Source: a bacterium (GTDB taxonomy: Bacteria > Bacillota > Clostridia > Lachnospirales > Lachnospiraceae). Taken from it: 54,569 nucleotides of DNA. Made by a program: the position numbers and the translations under genes. Position 1 is the stretch's first letter. Every line of letters starts with the position of its first letter. Positions 1-8,383 of this stretch are shown here, piece by piece. The notes below the pieces were generated by a model. It had not been told where the DNA came from. It made no database searches and was given only the letters and a program-made list of their open reading frames with translations. Where the stretch lies: the NCBI GenBank assembly GCA_023663725.1, contig JAMPGX010000004.1:1-54569 (forward strand), in the 5' to 3' direction.

Positions 1-1640
1 ATTTTATAGCGCGCCAACAAAACAGATGGGAGCATCTGTCTGCATGACATTATGAAACGGATAGCTTTACGCTATTAAGGGTTTCAGGCTGCGGAGATAT
101 TGGTGTTTGTGGAGTTTATCGGCAACAATCACTGTGATGAGCTGAGTAATTCCGGCAAGCAGCAGATCCGCATGGGAAGTCTCTTCATTCTGTGTCCTGC
201 GTCCGGCAACACAAAAGCTGTCCTTCAAGTGGTTAATGGCCTTTTCCACATTTACGCGTATTTTGTAAGTGGAGTCCCATTCCTCTGTACCGCGGATAGT
301 GCCTGGGTAGGCGCGTAAGTTCTGTTCCGGATAGATGTAGATCATTCTGCCACAGGGGGAGGATGTACATGGATTGTCACAGTGGCAGACGCGGCGGCTG
401 GAGCGGTCAGACTTATTGTATTCCCATTTCATTTTGGGACAGACAAACTTCATGGTTGGGAGTCCGCAGCGTAGATGAGATTTACTTCCTTCCCGTTTCA
501 TGGGAAGGGAAGGATCTTTGGGGCAACAGGGGATGCCTTCCTCATTAACGGTGTAGTCAATGCCTTCGATGCAGAGTTTATTTTTCAAGGGGATATATGC
601 TTTTTCAAAGGAAGTATCCTGTAACAGATATTTGTATATCTGGGTGGAGTCAAAAGCGGCATCCCCCAAGAAGGTCTTGGGATTGATAAGGGGGTGTTTG
701 GCAAAGAAATCCTTTAAGACGGGGATCAATGCCTTGGAATCGGCAAGGCTCTTATCCTCATCAGGGGAAACGGTTTTCTTATCCACGATGATGTCAGGGT
801 GTGCAGAGAGAAAAGCTTTATTGTAAAAAGTGATGTCCCTGACAATGCCAAGCCCGTTAGTAAGGATGCCGAATTTGAAGGCATAGCAGAAATGGCCATT
901 GATGTACATCTGCTGAATGGCGGGATTGGCGGCGGCATGGGGAGGCATAGAGCTGTATGCGGCCTTGTAGGGATCATAGGAGTCAGAAAGCCCTTTTGCC
1001 TTTTTGAAGGCTTTGAGCTGTTTGATGATACGGTTGGCATACTTGGGATTGTTTTTGGTGACCCAGGCTTCAATGCCGGAGGTATCAAAGAGCAGCAAGG
1101 AGGCTTTTTCCGTGTCAATGCGTTGGCAGATCGGTTCGGTCAGATCGACGAGATGGTCGAACATGGATTGTAAGTCCAATAAAAAATCCTGTTTGAAACG
1201 AGTAAACTTGGAGGCATCGGGAACAACATCGAAACCGCAGAAATCCCGCAATTCCTGTGAATACTTGAGAAAAACGATCAGGAGGGAAGTAGTAGGGATG
1301 GAGAAAATAAGTTGTAAGAGCAAAGCCTTGAGCATGGGGTAGAGAAGATGTCTGCGGGGTCTGCCGGTAACAGCGTTAAAATGGGACACAAAGGACACAG
1401 GAACAATTTCATCAAGGTTGATGGTTTGGTCGAGCAGGGAAAGGAACTGGTATTTATCGTTATCAAATTTATTTTGGCAATCGGTAAAAAAATCTGCCAA
1501 AGAAAGCTGTTTGTATGGTATCATGTAAGTGCAACTCCTTTCTTGGTGGCTGGTTGATTGTTTTTGGACAACTCAATTGTACCACAAACCAGTGAGGAGT
1601 TGCTTTATTTTGTGACAAAAAATATGCCGTATTTATGCGG
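1..1640 (-). mobile_element. Insertion sequence (ends not resolved)
   Basis: This stretch consists of one intact DDE transposase gene with short flanks. I could not find a convincing pair of terminal inverted repeats or a target-site duplication; the left end may lie outside the window. Positions 1649-1664, just beyond it, match the 3' end of the dispersed structured repeat described elsewhere, so the element may sit next to or inside an old copy of that repeat. The right limit given is approximate. Confidence 0.5.
67..1524 (-). CDS. DDE transposase (IS1182/IS4-like)
   Basis: A 485-residue protein that would cut and join the ends of its own insertion sequence. Its N-terminal part (about residues 40-140) has the helical dimer/DNA-binding region typical of IS1182/IS5-group transposases. 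A DDE catalytic core follows: the first Asp is probably in LLLFDTSGIEAW (about residues 143-154), the second in FLGDAAFDS (near 285) and the Glu in VNVEKAINHLK (near 430). A Cys/His-rich stretch near residues 365-395 (RRVCHCDNPC) looks like a zinc-binding insertion. The frame is uninterrupted, so the copy may be active. The start at 1524 has a GGAG-type site upstream. The family assignment is from memory of the pattern and could be a neighbouring DDE family. Confidence 0.85.
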   Translation of the reverse strand: MIPYKQLSLADFFTDCQNKFDNDKYQFLSLLDQTINLDEIVPVSFVSHFNAVTGRPRRHLLYPMLKALLLQLIFSIPTTSLLIVFLKYSQELRDFCGFDVVPDASKFTRFKQDFLLDLQSMFDHLVDLTEPICQRIDTEKASLLLFDTSGIEAWVTKNNPKYANRIIKQLKAFKKAKGLSDSYDPYKAAYSSMPPHAAANPAIQQMYINGHFCYAFKFGILTNGLGIVRDITFYNKAFLSAHPDIIVDKKTVSPDEDKSLADSKALIPVLKDFFAKHPLINPKTFLGDAAFDSTQIYKYLLQDTSFEKAYIPLKNKLCIEGIDYTVNEEGIPCCPKDPSLPMKREGSKSHLRCGLPTMKFVCPKMKWEYNKSDRSSRRVCHCDNPCTSSPCGRMIYIYPEQNLRAYPGTIRGTEEWDSTYKIRVNVEKAINHLKDSFCVAGRRTQNEETSHADLLLAGITQLITVIVADKLHKHQYLRSLKPLIA

Positions 1641-1648
1641 CTTGTGGC

Positions 1649-1664
1649 GTTTCGCAAACGCCTA
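1649..1664 (+). repeat. Possible solo 3' end of dispersed structured repeat
   Basis: The 16-nt word GTTTCGCAAACGCCTA matches the 3' terminus of the dispersed repeat found at 7800, 37452 and 18749 (minus strand). It lies between the transposase gene and the HTH-methyltransferase gene, in the sense orientation for the latter. It is short and partly palindromic, so chance is possible. Confidence 0.3.
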
Positions 1665-1697
1665 TAAGCCGTTCAAGGTTGAAAGGAGGCAGAGCAG

Positions 1698-2825
1698 GTG
1701 GCTCGGATACATTTACGGATTGCGGATCTGCGGCGGCAGAGGAAAATCACGCAGCAGGAGTTGGCGGACCAGGTGGGGGTATCCTATCAGACCGTGAGCC
1801 GCTGGGAGACAGGGGCCGGAGAACCGGAGCTGTCCCTGCTGGCGGTACTGGCGGAGTACTTTCAGGTGTCGGTGGACCAGTTGTTGGGGCTGACGCCCCT
1901 GGAGGGAGAGACTTATGTGCCGGAGCGGACCGGCACAGGCGACTTCTGGAATCAGAAGCGGGAATACCTGCTGCGCACCCGAAAGGGTTATTACAATGAG
2001 GACTATGTGGAATTTCTGGTGCGGAAGGTCTGGAAGCTGGAGGAGCCGGTGTCCCTGTTGGACTGCGGCTGTGGGTATGGATTTCTGGGGCTGCTGTTGA
2101 TGCCTCATCTCGCGCCTGGCAGCACCTATACCGGCATTGATTTTGCCGGAGAATTGATTGCCACAGGACGGGAGCTCTATCGGGAGCGGGGGATAGAGGG
2201 CGAATTTATTCAGGAGGATGTGCTTGCCCACAAGAGCAGACACCAGTATGATGTGGTGATCTGTCAGGCAGTGCTGCGGCATCTGGACGATCCGGAGGGC
2301 TTTGTCCGCAAGATGATACAGCTCGCAAAGCCCGGCGGCACTGTGATCTGCATAGACGCCAACCGAGAGTTTGAGTGCGACGGTCTGTATATCGACGGCA
2401 TGGATTATCAGGTGCTCTGCCGACATGACGGTCTGGAAAAAAAGTGGGCGATGGAGCTTGAAAAGCAGGGCAGGGACTATGCGATAGCGATTCGCACAGC
2501 CCATATCATGAAACGGCTGGGGCTGCGGGATGTGGGCGTGCGGATGAATGACCGCGTCGAGCTGGTGACGCCGGACATGGCCGAATATGAGGAGAAAAAG
2601 AAGGATTTTCTGGATTACAACGACTGGAACACCGGCTTGACTGACCAGGAGAGGGAACAGGTGATCCTCCATCTGCTGTCTCACGGCCTGGACAGGCGGG
2701 AGGCCCAGCAGTACTGCGACCGCAATCGGGTCATCACTGGATTTTTCCGCGAGCACCAGACGGCCGGTTACAGCTTTGTGAAGGGGCATATGATTACCTA
2801 TGGAAAAAAGAGTACTGCTGATTGA
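1698..2825 (+). CDS. HTH (XRE)-SAM methyltransferase fusion
   Basis: A 375-residue protein with a GTG start at 1698, chosen because GAAAGGAGG lies 8 nt upstream. Residues 1-70 are an XRE-type helix-turn-helix (ITQQELADQVGVSYQTVSRW). Residues about 120-225 are a class I SAM-dependent methyltransferase: motif I is LLDCGCGYGFLG and the later motif is DVVICQAVLRHLDDP. The C-terminal 150 residues are helical and unassigned. The protein could be a regulator that methylates a small molecule, or a regulator that senses SAM; the substrate is unknown. Its last 26 nt overlap the HAD gene, so the two are translationally coupled. HTH-methyltransferase fusions of this type occur in Firmicutes, but their role is not established. 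Confidence 0.85.
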   Translation: MARIHLRIADLRRQRKITQQELADQVGVSYQTVSRWETGAGEPELSLLAVLAEYFQVSVDQLLGLTPLEGETYVPERTGTGDFWNQKREYLLRTRKGYYNEDYVEFLVRKVWKLEEPVSLLDCGCGYGFLGLLLMPHLAPGSTYTGIDFAGELIATGRELYRERGIEGEFIQEDVLAHKSRHQYDVVICQAVLRHLDDPEGFVRKMIQLAKPGGTVICIDANREFECDGLYIDGMDYQVLCRHDGLEKKWAMELEKQGRDYAIAIRTAHIMKRLGLRDVGVRMNDRVELVTPDMAEYEEKKKDFLDYNDWNTGLTDQEREQVILHLLSHGLDRREAQQYCDRNRVITGFFREHQTAGYSFVKGHMITYGKKSTAD

Positions 2826-3414
2826 TATGTATGGCGTGATAATCGAGCAGAGCAGGGGCAATTTCATCCCCTATACTCTGGCGCATTTTCCGGAAGTTAA
2901 GCATGGGCGGCTGCTTCGGGCGCTCCGTGAGGAGCGGCTTTTCACCCGGGCGCAAAGCGGGGAGATGAGCTCGGAGGAATTCCTGGCGCTGCTTGGCTAT
3001 GCGGATCCAGCAGCAGCCATGCGGGATTATCTGGAACACTCTCTTACGCTGGACGAGGGCTTCAAACCCTTTGCGGAGCAATGGAAAAAAGCGGGCGGCG
3101 AGCTCGTGCTGCTCTCCAATGATGTGGCACAGTGGAATGTTTACCTGATGGAGTTGCATGGGTTAAATGCGTATTTTGAGGACGCCATTGTCAGCGGGGA
3201 GGTGCATATGCGCAAACCCCAGGAGCAGATATTTCAGTATACACTGCAGCGTTTGGGACGAGAGGCGCAGGATTGTATCTTTGTGGACAATTCGGCTGCC
3301 AATCTGCGGACGGCGCAGCGGTTGGGGATAGATACCGTACATTTTAATCGCGACGGCGAGGACTACGAGGGCCGCCAGGTGAGGAATTTTCAGGAGTTGG
3401 AGAAAGCGCTGTAG
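2800..3414 (+). CDS. HAD-superfamily hydrolase
   Basis: A 204-residue HAD-IA-like protein. Motif I is LLIDMYGVI with the nucleophile Asp at residue 9; motif II is LLSNDV (near 106); the conserved Lys is in MRKPQEQIF (near 135); motif IV is CIFVDNSAANL (near 160). The residue two after the nucleophile is Tyr rather than the acid/base Asp of typical phosphatases, although related YihX-type proteins also vary here. It probably acts on a small phosphorylated metabolite in the cytosol. It overlaps the preceding gene by 26 nt and is followed after 17 nt by the isomerase-like gene, so the three form an operon. Confidence 0.85.
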   Translation: MEKRVLLIDMYGVIIEQSRGNFIPYTLAHFPEVKHGRLLRALREERLFTRAQSGEMSSEEFLALLGYADPAAAMRDYLEHSLTLDEGFKPFAEQWKKAGGELVLLSNDVAQWNVYLMELHGLNAYFEDAIVSGEVHMRKPQEQIFQYTLQRLGREAQDCIFVDNSAANLRTAQRLGIDTVHFNRDGEDYEGRQVRNFQELEKAL

Positions 3415-3431
3415 GGAAAAGGAGAAAATCG

Positions 3432-4268
3432 ATGGCAGAGATATTGTGCTCCACGGGAGCGTTGATTGGTAAGGCGAACAACAGGGACTATCACCTGTTA
3501 CAGAGGTTGGCGGGACAGCTTGACTGCGACGGATATGAGTTTATGATGTACAGCTCCTGGTATGAGGAGTGGGAGGCGATGGCGGATTATCTGGTGGGCC
3601 TGGGCCTGCATATGCCGGTAGTTCACTGTGACAAGCGTATCGGGGAGGCAGTCAGCCAGGGAGAGGACTTATCTCTGGCTGACAGTGGGGCGGCGGCAAA
3701 GTTTCGCATCAACTGCGAGCTTGCCCGTCGGATCGGCGCCAGAGCGCTGGTGCTCCACCTGTGGGGCGGCATGGCATCAGATCAACATTTTGAGTATCAT
3801 CTGCGGGCCTACCCCATCCTGCGGGACATCGCGGAGGGATACGGACGGAAGCTGTTGGTGGAAAATGTGGTATGCAACAAAGAGAATCCGCTGAAACACC
3901 TTTGTCAGTTGGCGGAGGCTTACCCTGAGGTCGGTTTTGTGTGGGATACCAAGATGGCGGCTTTCCATCAGGAGGAAACGCTACTGTACCGGCAGGAGTA
4001 TGCCTGGCTCTGGCAGCGGGGCCATATCCGCCATTACCATGTGAACGATTACAGCGGAGGCTATATGGACTGGAGTACAATGGGCAAGGCTGTGGGGCCC
4101 ATCGGAGTAGGGCATATTGACTTTGACGCCTTTTTCCGGTTTCTCCGCCACACGGGATATGATGGCAGTTATACTGTGGAGGCTACGGCCTTCGCCAAGG
4201 ACGGCTCTGTGGATGTGGCGATGCTGAATCGCTGTTTTGAGCGCATTCGACAGGGAATCGCCGGATAA
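3432..4268 (+). CDS. Sugar phosphate isomerase/epimerase-like TIM barrel
   Basis: A 278-residue protein of the xylose isomerase-like/AP endonuclease 2 TIM-barrel superfamily. The pattern is visible in ALVLHLWGG, LLVENVVCN, VGFVWDTKMAAF, HIRHYHVNDYSGG and YTVEATAF, which supply the Glu, Asp and His metal ligands expected on the strand ends. Members isomerise or epimerise sugars, inositols or sugar phosphates; the substrate cannot be told here. It has a GGAG-type site at about 3421. It is the third gene of the operon starting at 1698, and its stop codon is one nucleotide before the start of a 28-residue peptide. Confidence 0.8.
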   Translation: MAEILCSTGALIGKANNRDYHLLQRLAGQLDCDGYEFMMYSSWYEEWEAMADYLVGLGLHMPVVHCDKRIGEAVSQGEDLSLADSGAAAKFRINCELARRIGARALVLHLWGGMASDQHFEYHLRAYPILRDIAEGYGRKLLVENVVCNKENPLKHLCQLAEAYPEVGFVWDTKMAAFHQEETLLYRQEYAWLWQRGHIRHYHVNDYSGGYMDWSTMGKAVGPIGVGHIDFDAFFRFLRHTGYDGSYTVEATAFAKDGSVDVAMLNRCFERIRQGIAG

Positions 4269-4269
4269 T

Positions 4270-4356
4270 ATGGAACAATTACTCACTTTTTTTGTCTCTG
4301 TTATGGCAAGTGTGGTTGGTAACTACATAAGCAAATGGTTGGACAGGGATAAGTAA
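4270..4356 (+). CDS. 28-residue membrane peptide
   Basis: The ORF starts at ATG 4270, one nucleotide after the upstream stop codon. The peptide begins MEQLLTFFVSVMASVVGNYI and ends SKWLDRDK: about 18 hydrophobic residues followed by a charged tail. That is the architecture of small Firmicutes membrane peptides, including Fst/Ldr-type type I toxins, and similar peptides ending in KWLDR are common in gut Clostridia as I recall. There is no strong ribosome binding site of its own (AGGGAA lies about 16 nt upstream), so translation may depend on coupling. A strong terminator follows at 4379-4409. A toxin role is inference; no antisense antitoxin was identified. Confidence 0.6.
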   Translation: MEQLLTFFVSVMASVVGNYISKWLDRDK

Positions 4357-4378
4357 TACAACAGGCAGCCTGTAACGG

Positions 4379-4409
4379 AAAAGCCCAGGGACGCAACCCC
4401 TGGGCTTTT
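4379..4409 (+). terminator. Rho-independent terminator
   Basis: A perfect 12-bp stem (4379-4390 with 4398-4409) closes a 7-nt loop and ends in TTTT. The stem begins with AAAA, so it can also work on the minus strand. It ends the operon that starts at 1698. Confidence 0.9.
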
Positions 4410-4497
4410 CTTGGTGATTCTTTAGGAACTACTCACTTTTAATGCTTTTCAGCAATTAAACGATATCATTTTTTATTCATAAGTCAAGCAAATTCGG

Positions 4498-4515
4498 GCG
4501 CAGGATCATGCGCCA
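4498..4515 (-). terminator. Possible weak terminator
   Basis: GGCGCA and TGCGCC (6 bp) enclose a 6-nt loop, 31 nt beyond the stop codon of the minus-strand gene at 4546. There is no clear T-run, so the call is weak. The rest of 4410-4545 shows nothing else. Confidence 0.3.
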
Positions 4516-4545
4516 AGTTCATGCGGCCGTATGCCATTTCCCTGT

Positions 4546-5919
4546 CTAAATCGATGCATCCTTCATAAACTCCCACAGTTTTGTCGTCCTGTAGAGATAT
4601 TTGCCGCTGCCCTCTATAACGGTGCCGCATCCGGTTTCATAAATGTTCCGTACCGAATCTTTTCCCAGAGCCCCGTACATCAAGGATCTCTGTTTCCCGG
4701 CGGCAAAGTCAAAGCATTCGATGATCGGCATTTTATTGGTGACGTCCACCGGCAGAACACAGACTCTGCCATCCGTCCATGGCCGTACATGTCCGTAATG
4801 ACAGGGATAACTTGTTTCGTCGCCTGTTGTGAGATCCAGTAAAGTCAGCCGACTTTTTGTCTCCCCTCTCGGGATATGCTGAGGACGTACCTGAAAAGCT
4901 ATCTTGGTTTCTCCCACCGGCACAAAGTCCCATACGTCAAATCCGTTTATCGTATATACTTTTTCAAAGTCACCCCCCGTTTTAATAAACCAGCTCTTTT
5001 TTTTCCACTCGTAAACTGTCTGATGCATAAACAGATATAATCTGTCTCCCAGCAGAAAAAATTTGGGAAACCAATGGCTGTTGCCGCCTTTGCGTTCCAG
5101 GACTTTTTCACAGGAATGTGAAAGACCCTCTATATTTTTAATGAGGTATACGCTATTCTGATCCGCCGCAAACAATTCATCCTCGAACCAGATTAATGCG
5201 CAGCAGTCAAAATCCATCTCTTTTTGCAGACACTTCCATTCCCCGATACGGGTTATATCCGTTCCGGTCACGATCGATTCGCCTTTATCGGCTAGATAGC
5301 CATTTTCATTTACCGTATTGCTTTGGATTACCGCAGCATATACGCCGTCCTGCCTTCTGACGATTCTGTGTACCAAAAGCTCTATATCTTTACTCTGCTG
5401 TGGCGGCCACTCTTTGATGTCGAGAGCGGCGGAGCAGAATCTGCGGGAAGCGGGAACGGAATGGTTCAAAGTCATAAAATAATCCAGCCACAGAATGCCG
5501 TCCGTATAGTCCGTTACCAGATTTACACGGTATCCCGGCTCCAATGTCATTTTGTCACAGGGCAGGCGCTTACTCAGACTTATCCTCTTTGCGGGCATTC
5601 CCGCTTTTCTTTTCGCCTGCTTGCGCTGAGTGGCTTTTTGCGGTCTGTCCGCAGCCTTGACTTCCTCCGACAGAATAACCAGTGCGTAAGAATCGCCGTC
5701 CGGAGGCAGTTCATAGAGGGCGTGGCCGTAACAGGTCAATTCCTGTCCCAAGGCGTCCAGAAAGGCTTCCGGCTCCTCCGCCGCGTAGTTTTCCGCAAGA
5801 TCGTCAAAAGCCTGTTCCAGAAGAAAGGGGCAGGATGCTCTATGGGATTCGCGGAGAGCGAAGAGAATATCGTCGGAGGAGGCCTTGTAATCTGTGTAGG
5901 CTATAGGAGATGCATTCAT
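4546..5919 (-). CDS. Unknown protein, possible beta-propeller
   Basis: A 457-residue protein I do not recognise. The first ~110 residues are acidic and helical, followed by a short basic patch (RKQAKRKAG). The remainder (about 130-450) is rich in short repeating strands of the type 'LYLFMHQTVYEW', 'IAFQVRPQHIPRG', 'VCVLPVDV', which suggests a beta-propeller. There is no signal peptide or membrane segment, so it is probably cytosolic. An AAAGGAG site lies upstream of the start at 5919. It is monocistronic on the minus strand, 76 nt downstream of thrS, and could be transcribed from thrS readthrough. Function unknown. Confidence 0.7.
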   Translation of the reverse strand: MNASPIAYTDYKASSDDILFALRESHRASCPFLLEQAFDDLAENYAAEEPEAFLDALGQELTCYGHALYELPPDGDSYALVILSEEVKAADRPQKATQRKQAKRKAGMPAKRISLSKRLPCDKMTLEPGYRVNLVTDYTDGILWLDYFMTLNHSVPASRRFCSAALDIKEWPPQQSKDIELLVHRIVRRQDGVYAAVIQSNTVNENGYLADKGESIVTGTDITRIGEWKCLQKEMDFDCCALIWFEDELFAADQNSVYLIKNIEGLSHSCEKVLERKGGNSHWFPKFFLLGDRLYLFMHQTVYEWKKKSWFIKTGGDFEKVYTINGFDVWDFVPVGETKIAFQVRPQHIPRGETKSRLTLLDLTTGDETSYPCHYGHVRPWTDGRVCVLPVDVTNKMPIIECFDFAAGKQRSLMYGALGKDSVRNIYETGCGTVIEGSGKYLYRTTKLWEFMKDASI

Positions 5920-5995
5920 AATGACACTACTCCTTTCTTTTCATGTGTGTTACTTACATCATACTACTTTGGGAGTGTAAAAGACAAGTTCGTTC

Positions 5996-7771
5996 TTAAG
6001 GGATCTTATAGCCCATCTGCTTCAAAATATCTATCAACTGCTTCAGAGGCATTTCCCCCAGATCCCGGCTGCCTTCCGGTGCGTCTCTCCATCTGACAGA
6101 CACGGTGCCATTTTCCCGCTCTTTTTCTCCCACGATGACCATATAAGGAATCTTATCCATCTGCGCTTCCCTGATCTTGTAACCCAGTTTCTCGTCCCTT
6201 TGGTCGATCTCAGTGCGGATACCCTGTCCCTGTAATAGCAGCTTTACCTCCCTCGCATAGTCCATATACTTGTCGGAGACTGGCAGTACCTTAACCTGTA
6301 CAGGGGAGAGCCACAGGGGGAATTTTCCGGCATAGTGCTCGATCAGGATACCGATAAAGCGCTCGATGGAGCCAAATATCACCCGGTGTATCATGATGGG
6401 GCGGTGTTTCTCGCCGTCCGCTCCGATATATTCAATATGGAATCTTCTCGGCAACTGAAAGTCCAACTGAATCGTTCCGCACTGCCAGGTTCTTCCGATG
6501 GAATCCTTCAGGTGAAAGTCCAGCTTAGGCCCGTAAAATGCCCCGTCGCCCTCGTTTACCGCGAAAGTCTTGCCCATTCCTGTGACCGCGTCCGCCAGCG
6601 CTTGGGTGGCAAGCTCCCACTCCTCGTCGCTTCCAATGGAATCCTCGGGTCGGGTGGAGAGCTCGATTTCATAGGAAAATCCAAATACCGCATATACCTC
6701 GTCTATCAGACGCACAACTCCCTGGATTTCGTCCCGTACCTGCTCCTCGGTCATAAAGATATGGGCGTCGTCCTGGGTCAAACAGCGCACCCGCATCAGA
6801 CCGTGGAGGGTTCCCGATGCCTCGTTCCGGTGTACCAGTCCCAATTCTCCCATCCTCATCGGGAGGTCGCGGTAAGAGCGGGGCTTAAGACGGTAGACCA
6901 ACATACCGCCGGGACAGTTCATGGGGCGTATGGCAAAATCCACACTGTCAATCACCGTGGTATACATCTTATCCCGATAATGCTCCCAGTGGCCGGAGGT
7001 CTCCCATAGCCCGCGGTTCATGATCATGGGGGTGGCAATCTCCACATAGCCCTCTCGGGTATGAATCTTGCGCCAGTATTCGATCAGTAGATTCTTGATG
7101 ATCAGTCCTTTGGGCAGCAGGAAGGGAAATCCCGGCCCCTCATCCATCAGGGCAAACAACTCCAGCTCCCTGCCCAGCTTGCGGTGATCGCGAGCCCTCG
7201 CCTCCTCCAGCCTGTGCAGATATTCCTGCAAATCGGCGTTCTTGGGGAAGGAGATGCCGTATATCCTGGTCAACATCGGATTCCTTTCATCTCCCCGCCA
7301 ATAGGCTCCGGCGATGGACAGCAGCTTTAAAGCCCTGATGGGGCTGGTGTTGGACAGATGAGGACCTGCGCATAACTCCGTGTAATTCCCCTGCCTGTAA
7401 AAAGTGATCTCCTCGCCGCCTGGCAACTCCCGAATCAACTCCAGTTTGAAGTCCTCTCCTTCCTGCTCCATATGGGCCAAAGCCTCCTGCCTGGACACCG
7501 CCCGAACCTGCAGGGACAGCGATTCCCGCACCAGCCGGCGCATCTCCTCCTCCACCGCCCGCAGATGCTCTTCCGTAAAAGAGAAAGAAAACGCAAAGTC
7601 ATAATAGAATCCGTTGTCCGTCGCCGGACCGATTGCGCATTTCGTGTCTGGATACAAACGCTTTACTGCCTGCGCGAGCAGATGGGCGCTGGTGTGCCAA
7701 AACGCTTTCCTCCCCTCCGAACTGTCAAAATCTGAGCTGGTAATCTCTCCGTTCCTGTGTAGAATCTTCAT
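5996..7771 (-). CDS. thrS: Threonine--tRNA ligase lacking the TGS domain
   Basis: It charges tRNA-Thr with threonine. The 591-residue protein has the editing domain (HTSAH near residue 27, TELCAGPHL near 130), the class II catalytic core with motif 2 (LVHRNEASG region), MNCPGGM, the HIFMTEEQ stretch and motif 3 (IMIHRVIFGSIERFIG), and the C-terminal anticodon-binding domain (VKVLPVSDKYMDYA onward). The usual N-terminal TGS domain of about 60 residues is absent: the protein starts about where the editing domain begins. Short ThrRS forms of this kind exist in Clostridia, sometimes as a second copy. AAAGGAG precedes the ATG. A Thr T-box leader lies more than 500 nt upstream, with two structured repeats in between. 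Confidence 0.95.
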   Translation of the reverse strand: MKILHRNGEITSSDFDSSEGRKAFWHTSAHLLAQAVKRLYPDTKCAIGPATDNGFYYDFAFSFSFTEEHLRAVEEEMRRLVRESLSLQVRAVSRQEALAHMEQEGEDFKLELIRELPGGEEITFYRQGNYTELCAGPHLSNTSPIRALKLLSIAGAYWRGDERNPMLTRIYGISFPKNADLQEYLHRLEEARARDHRKLGRELELFALMDEGPGFPFLLPKGLIIKNLLIEYWRKIHTREGYVEIATPMIMNRGLWETSGHWEHYRDKMYTTVIDSVDFAIRPMNCPGGMLVYRLKPRSYRDLPMRMGELGLVHRNEASGTLHGLMRVRCLTQDDAHIFMTEEQVRDEIQGVVRLIDEVYAVFGFSYEIELSTRPEDSIGSDEEWELATQALADAVTGMGKTFAVNEGDGAFYGPKLDFHLKDSIGRTWQCGTIQLDFQLPRRFHIEYIGADGEKHRPIMIHRVIFGSIERFIGILIEHYAGKFPLWLSPVQVKVLPVSDKYMDYAREVKLLLQGQGIRTEIDQRDEKLGYKIREAQMDKIPYMVIVGEKERENGTVSVRWRDAPEGSRDLGEMPLKQLIDILKQMGYKIP

Positions 7772-7799
7772 GTGTTGCTCCTTTCTGAAATAATATTTT

Positions 7800-8001
7800 T
7801 AGGCGTTTGCGAAGGCCAGGTACTTTGCTGGTGTCATTGTGTACATTGTACATTCCAACGCGGACACGCTCTCGCTTCGTTCTCACTGTAGCGGTACATA
7901 AGATGCTAAAGGACAGCATCGAGGGTTGCTAGCAACCCTAGGTACCGACAGTTCGAAAGAGTCCGCTTATGGAATATACAATATACACAATTCGGTACTA
8001 A
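7800..8001 (-). repeat. Dispersed structured repeat, copy A
   Basis: This is one of four complete copies of a ~150-210 nt element (others at 8107-8316, 37452-37658 and 50357-50507). Read on the minus strand, it begins at AGTACCGAATTGTG and ends at TTCGCAAACGCCTA. The termini pair in a 22-bp helix (two G-U pairs on this strand), then an internal loop and GCGGAC/GTCCGC. Inner hairpins are GGGTTGC/GCAACCC and GATGCT/AGCATC; the second is an insertion relative to copy E. It lies between the Thr T-box and thrS, in the sense of the thrS transcript. Confidence 0.85.
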
Positions 8002-8106
8002 CAAAAACGGTTATACAAACGTCTACAATGTCTTCTAGGCAAATACAAAATGTTGTTTGCCAGAGACTGAAAAATGTCTTTAGACAATTGCCAAACAGTC
8101 CTATAC

Positions 8107-8316
8107 CAGTACCGAATTGTGCATATCATGTATTCCATAAGCAGGCTTCGTGCAACAAAGTTGCACCTGAAAAACGTCGGTACTTAGCGAGGTTTGTCGA
8201 ATTTATTCGGCACGAGCTTAGTACCGCTACGTTTTTCACGAAGCGAGAGCGTGCCTGCGTTGGAATACATGATATACACAATGACACTAGCAAAGTAACT
8301 GGCCTTCGCAAATGCC
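8107..8316 (+). repeat. Dispersed structured repeat, copy C
   Basis: A full copy of the element in the opposite orientation to copy A and about 105 nt from it. The terminal helix has base pairs different from the other copies (C-G, A-U and G-C at helix positions 12, 13 and 15) and one C-A mismatch at position 7. The next helix is GCAGGC/GCCTGC. Inner hairpins are TGCAAC/GTTGCA and TGAAAAACG/CGTTTTTCA enclosing GGTAC/GTACC. Because A and C are inverted, a long thrS leader transcript could pair them with each other. The 8002-8106 spacer holds small inverted repeats (GGCAAA/TTTGCC) and nothing recognised. Confidence 0.85.
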
Positions 8317-8340
8317 CAAAGATAGGGTTGCAACAACATA

Positions 8341-8383
8341 AGAAAAGCACCCAAAAGACGATAATACACAGTCTTAAGGGTGC
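8341..8383 (-). terminator. T-box terminator
   Basis: On the minus strand GCACCC...GAC pairs with GTC...GGGTGC and is followed by TTTTCTT. The 5' side of the stem overlaps the T-box antiterminator bulge region, as expected for the alternative fold. Confidence 0.75.

Noticed and set aside
1713-2867. Long antisense ORF (384 residues) opposite the HTH-methyltransferase gene
   Set aside because: It is a shadow of GC-rich codons: no ribosome binding site, no recognisable domain, and the plus strand has a coherent protein. The same applies to antisense ORFs at 14193-15878, 20589-21848, 30797-31873, 32218-33249 and 48532-49707.
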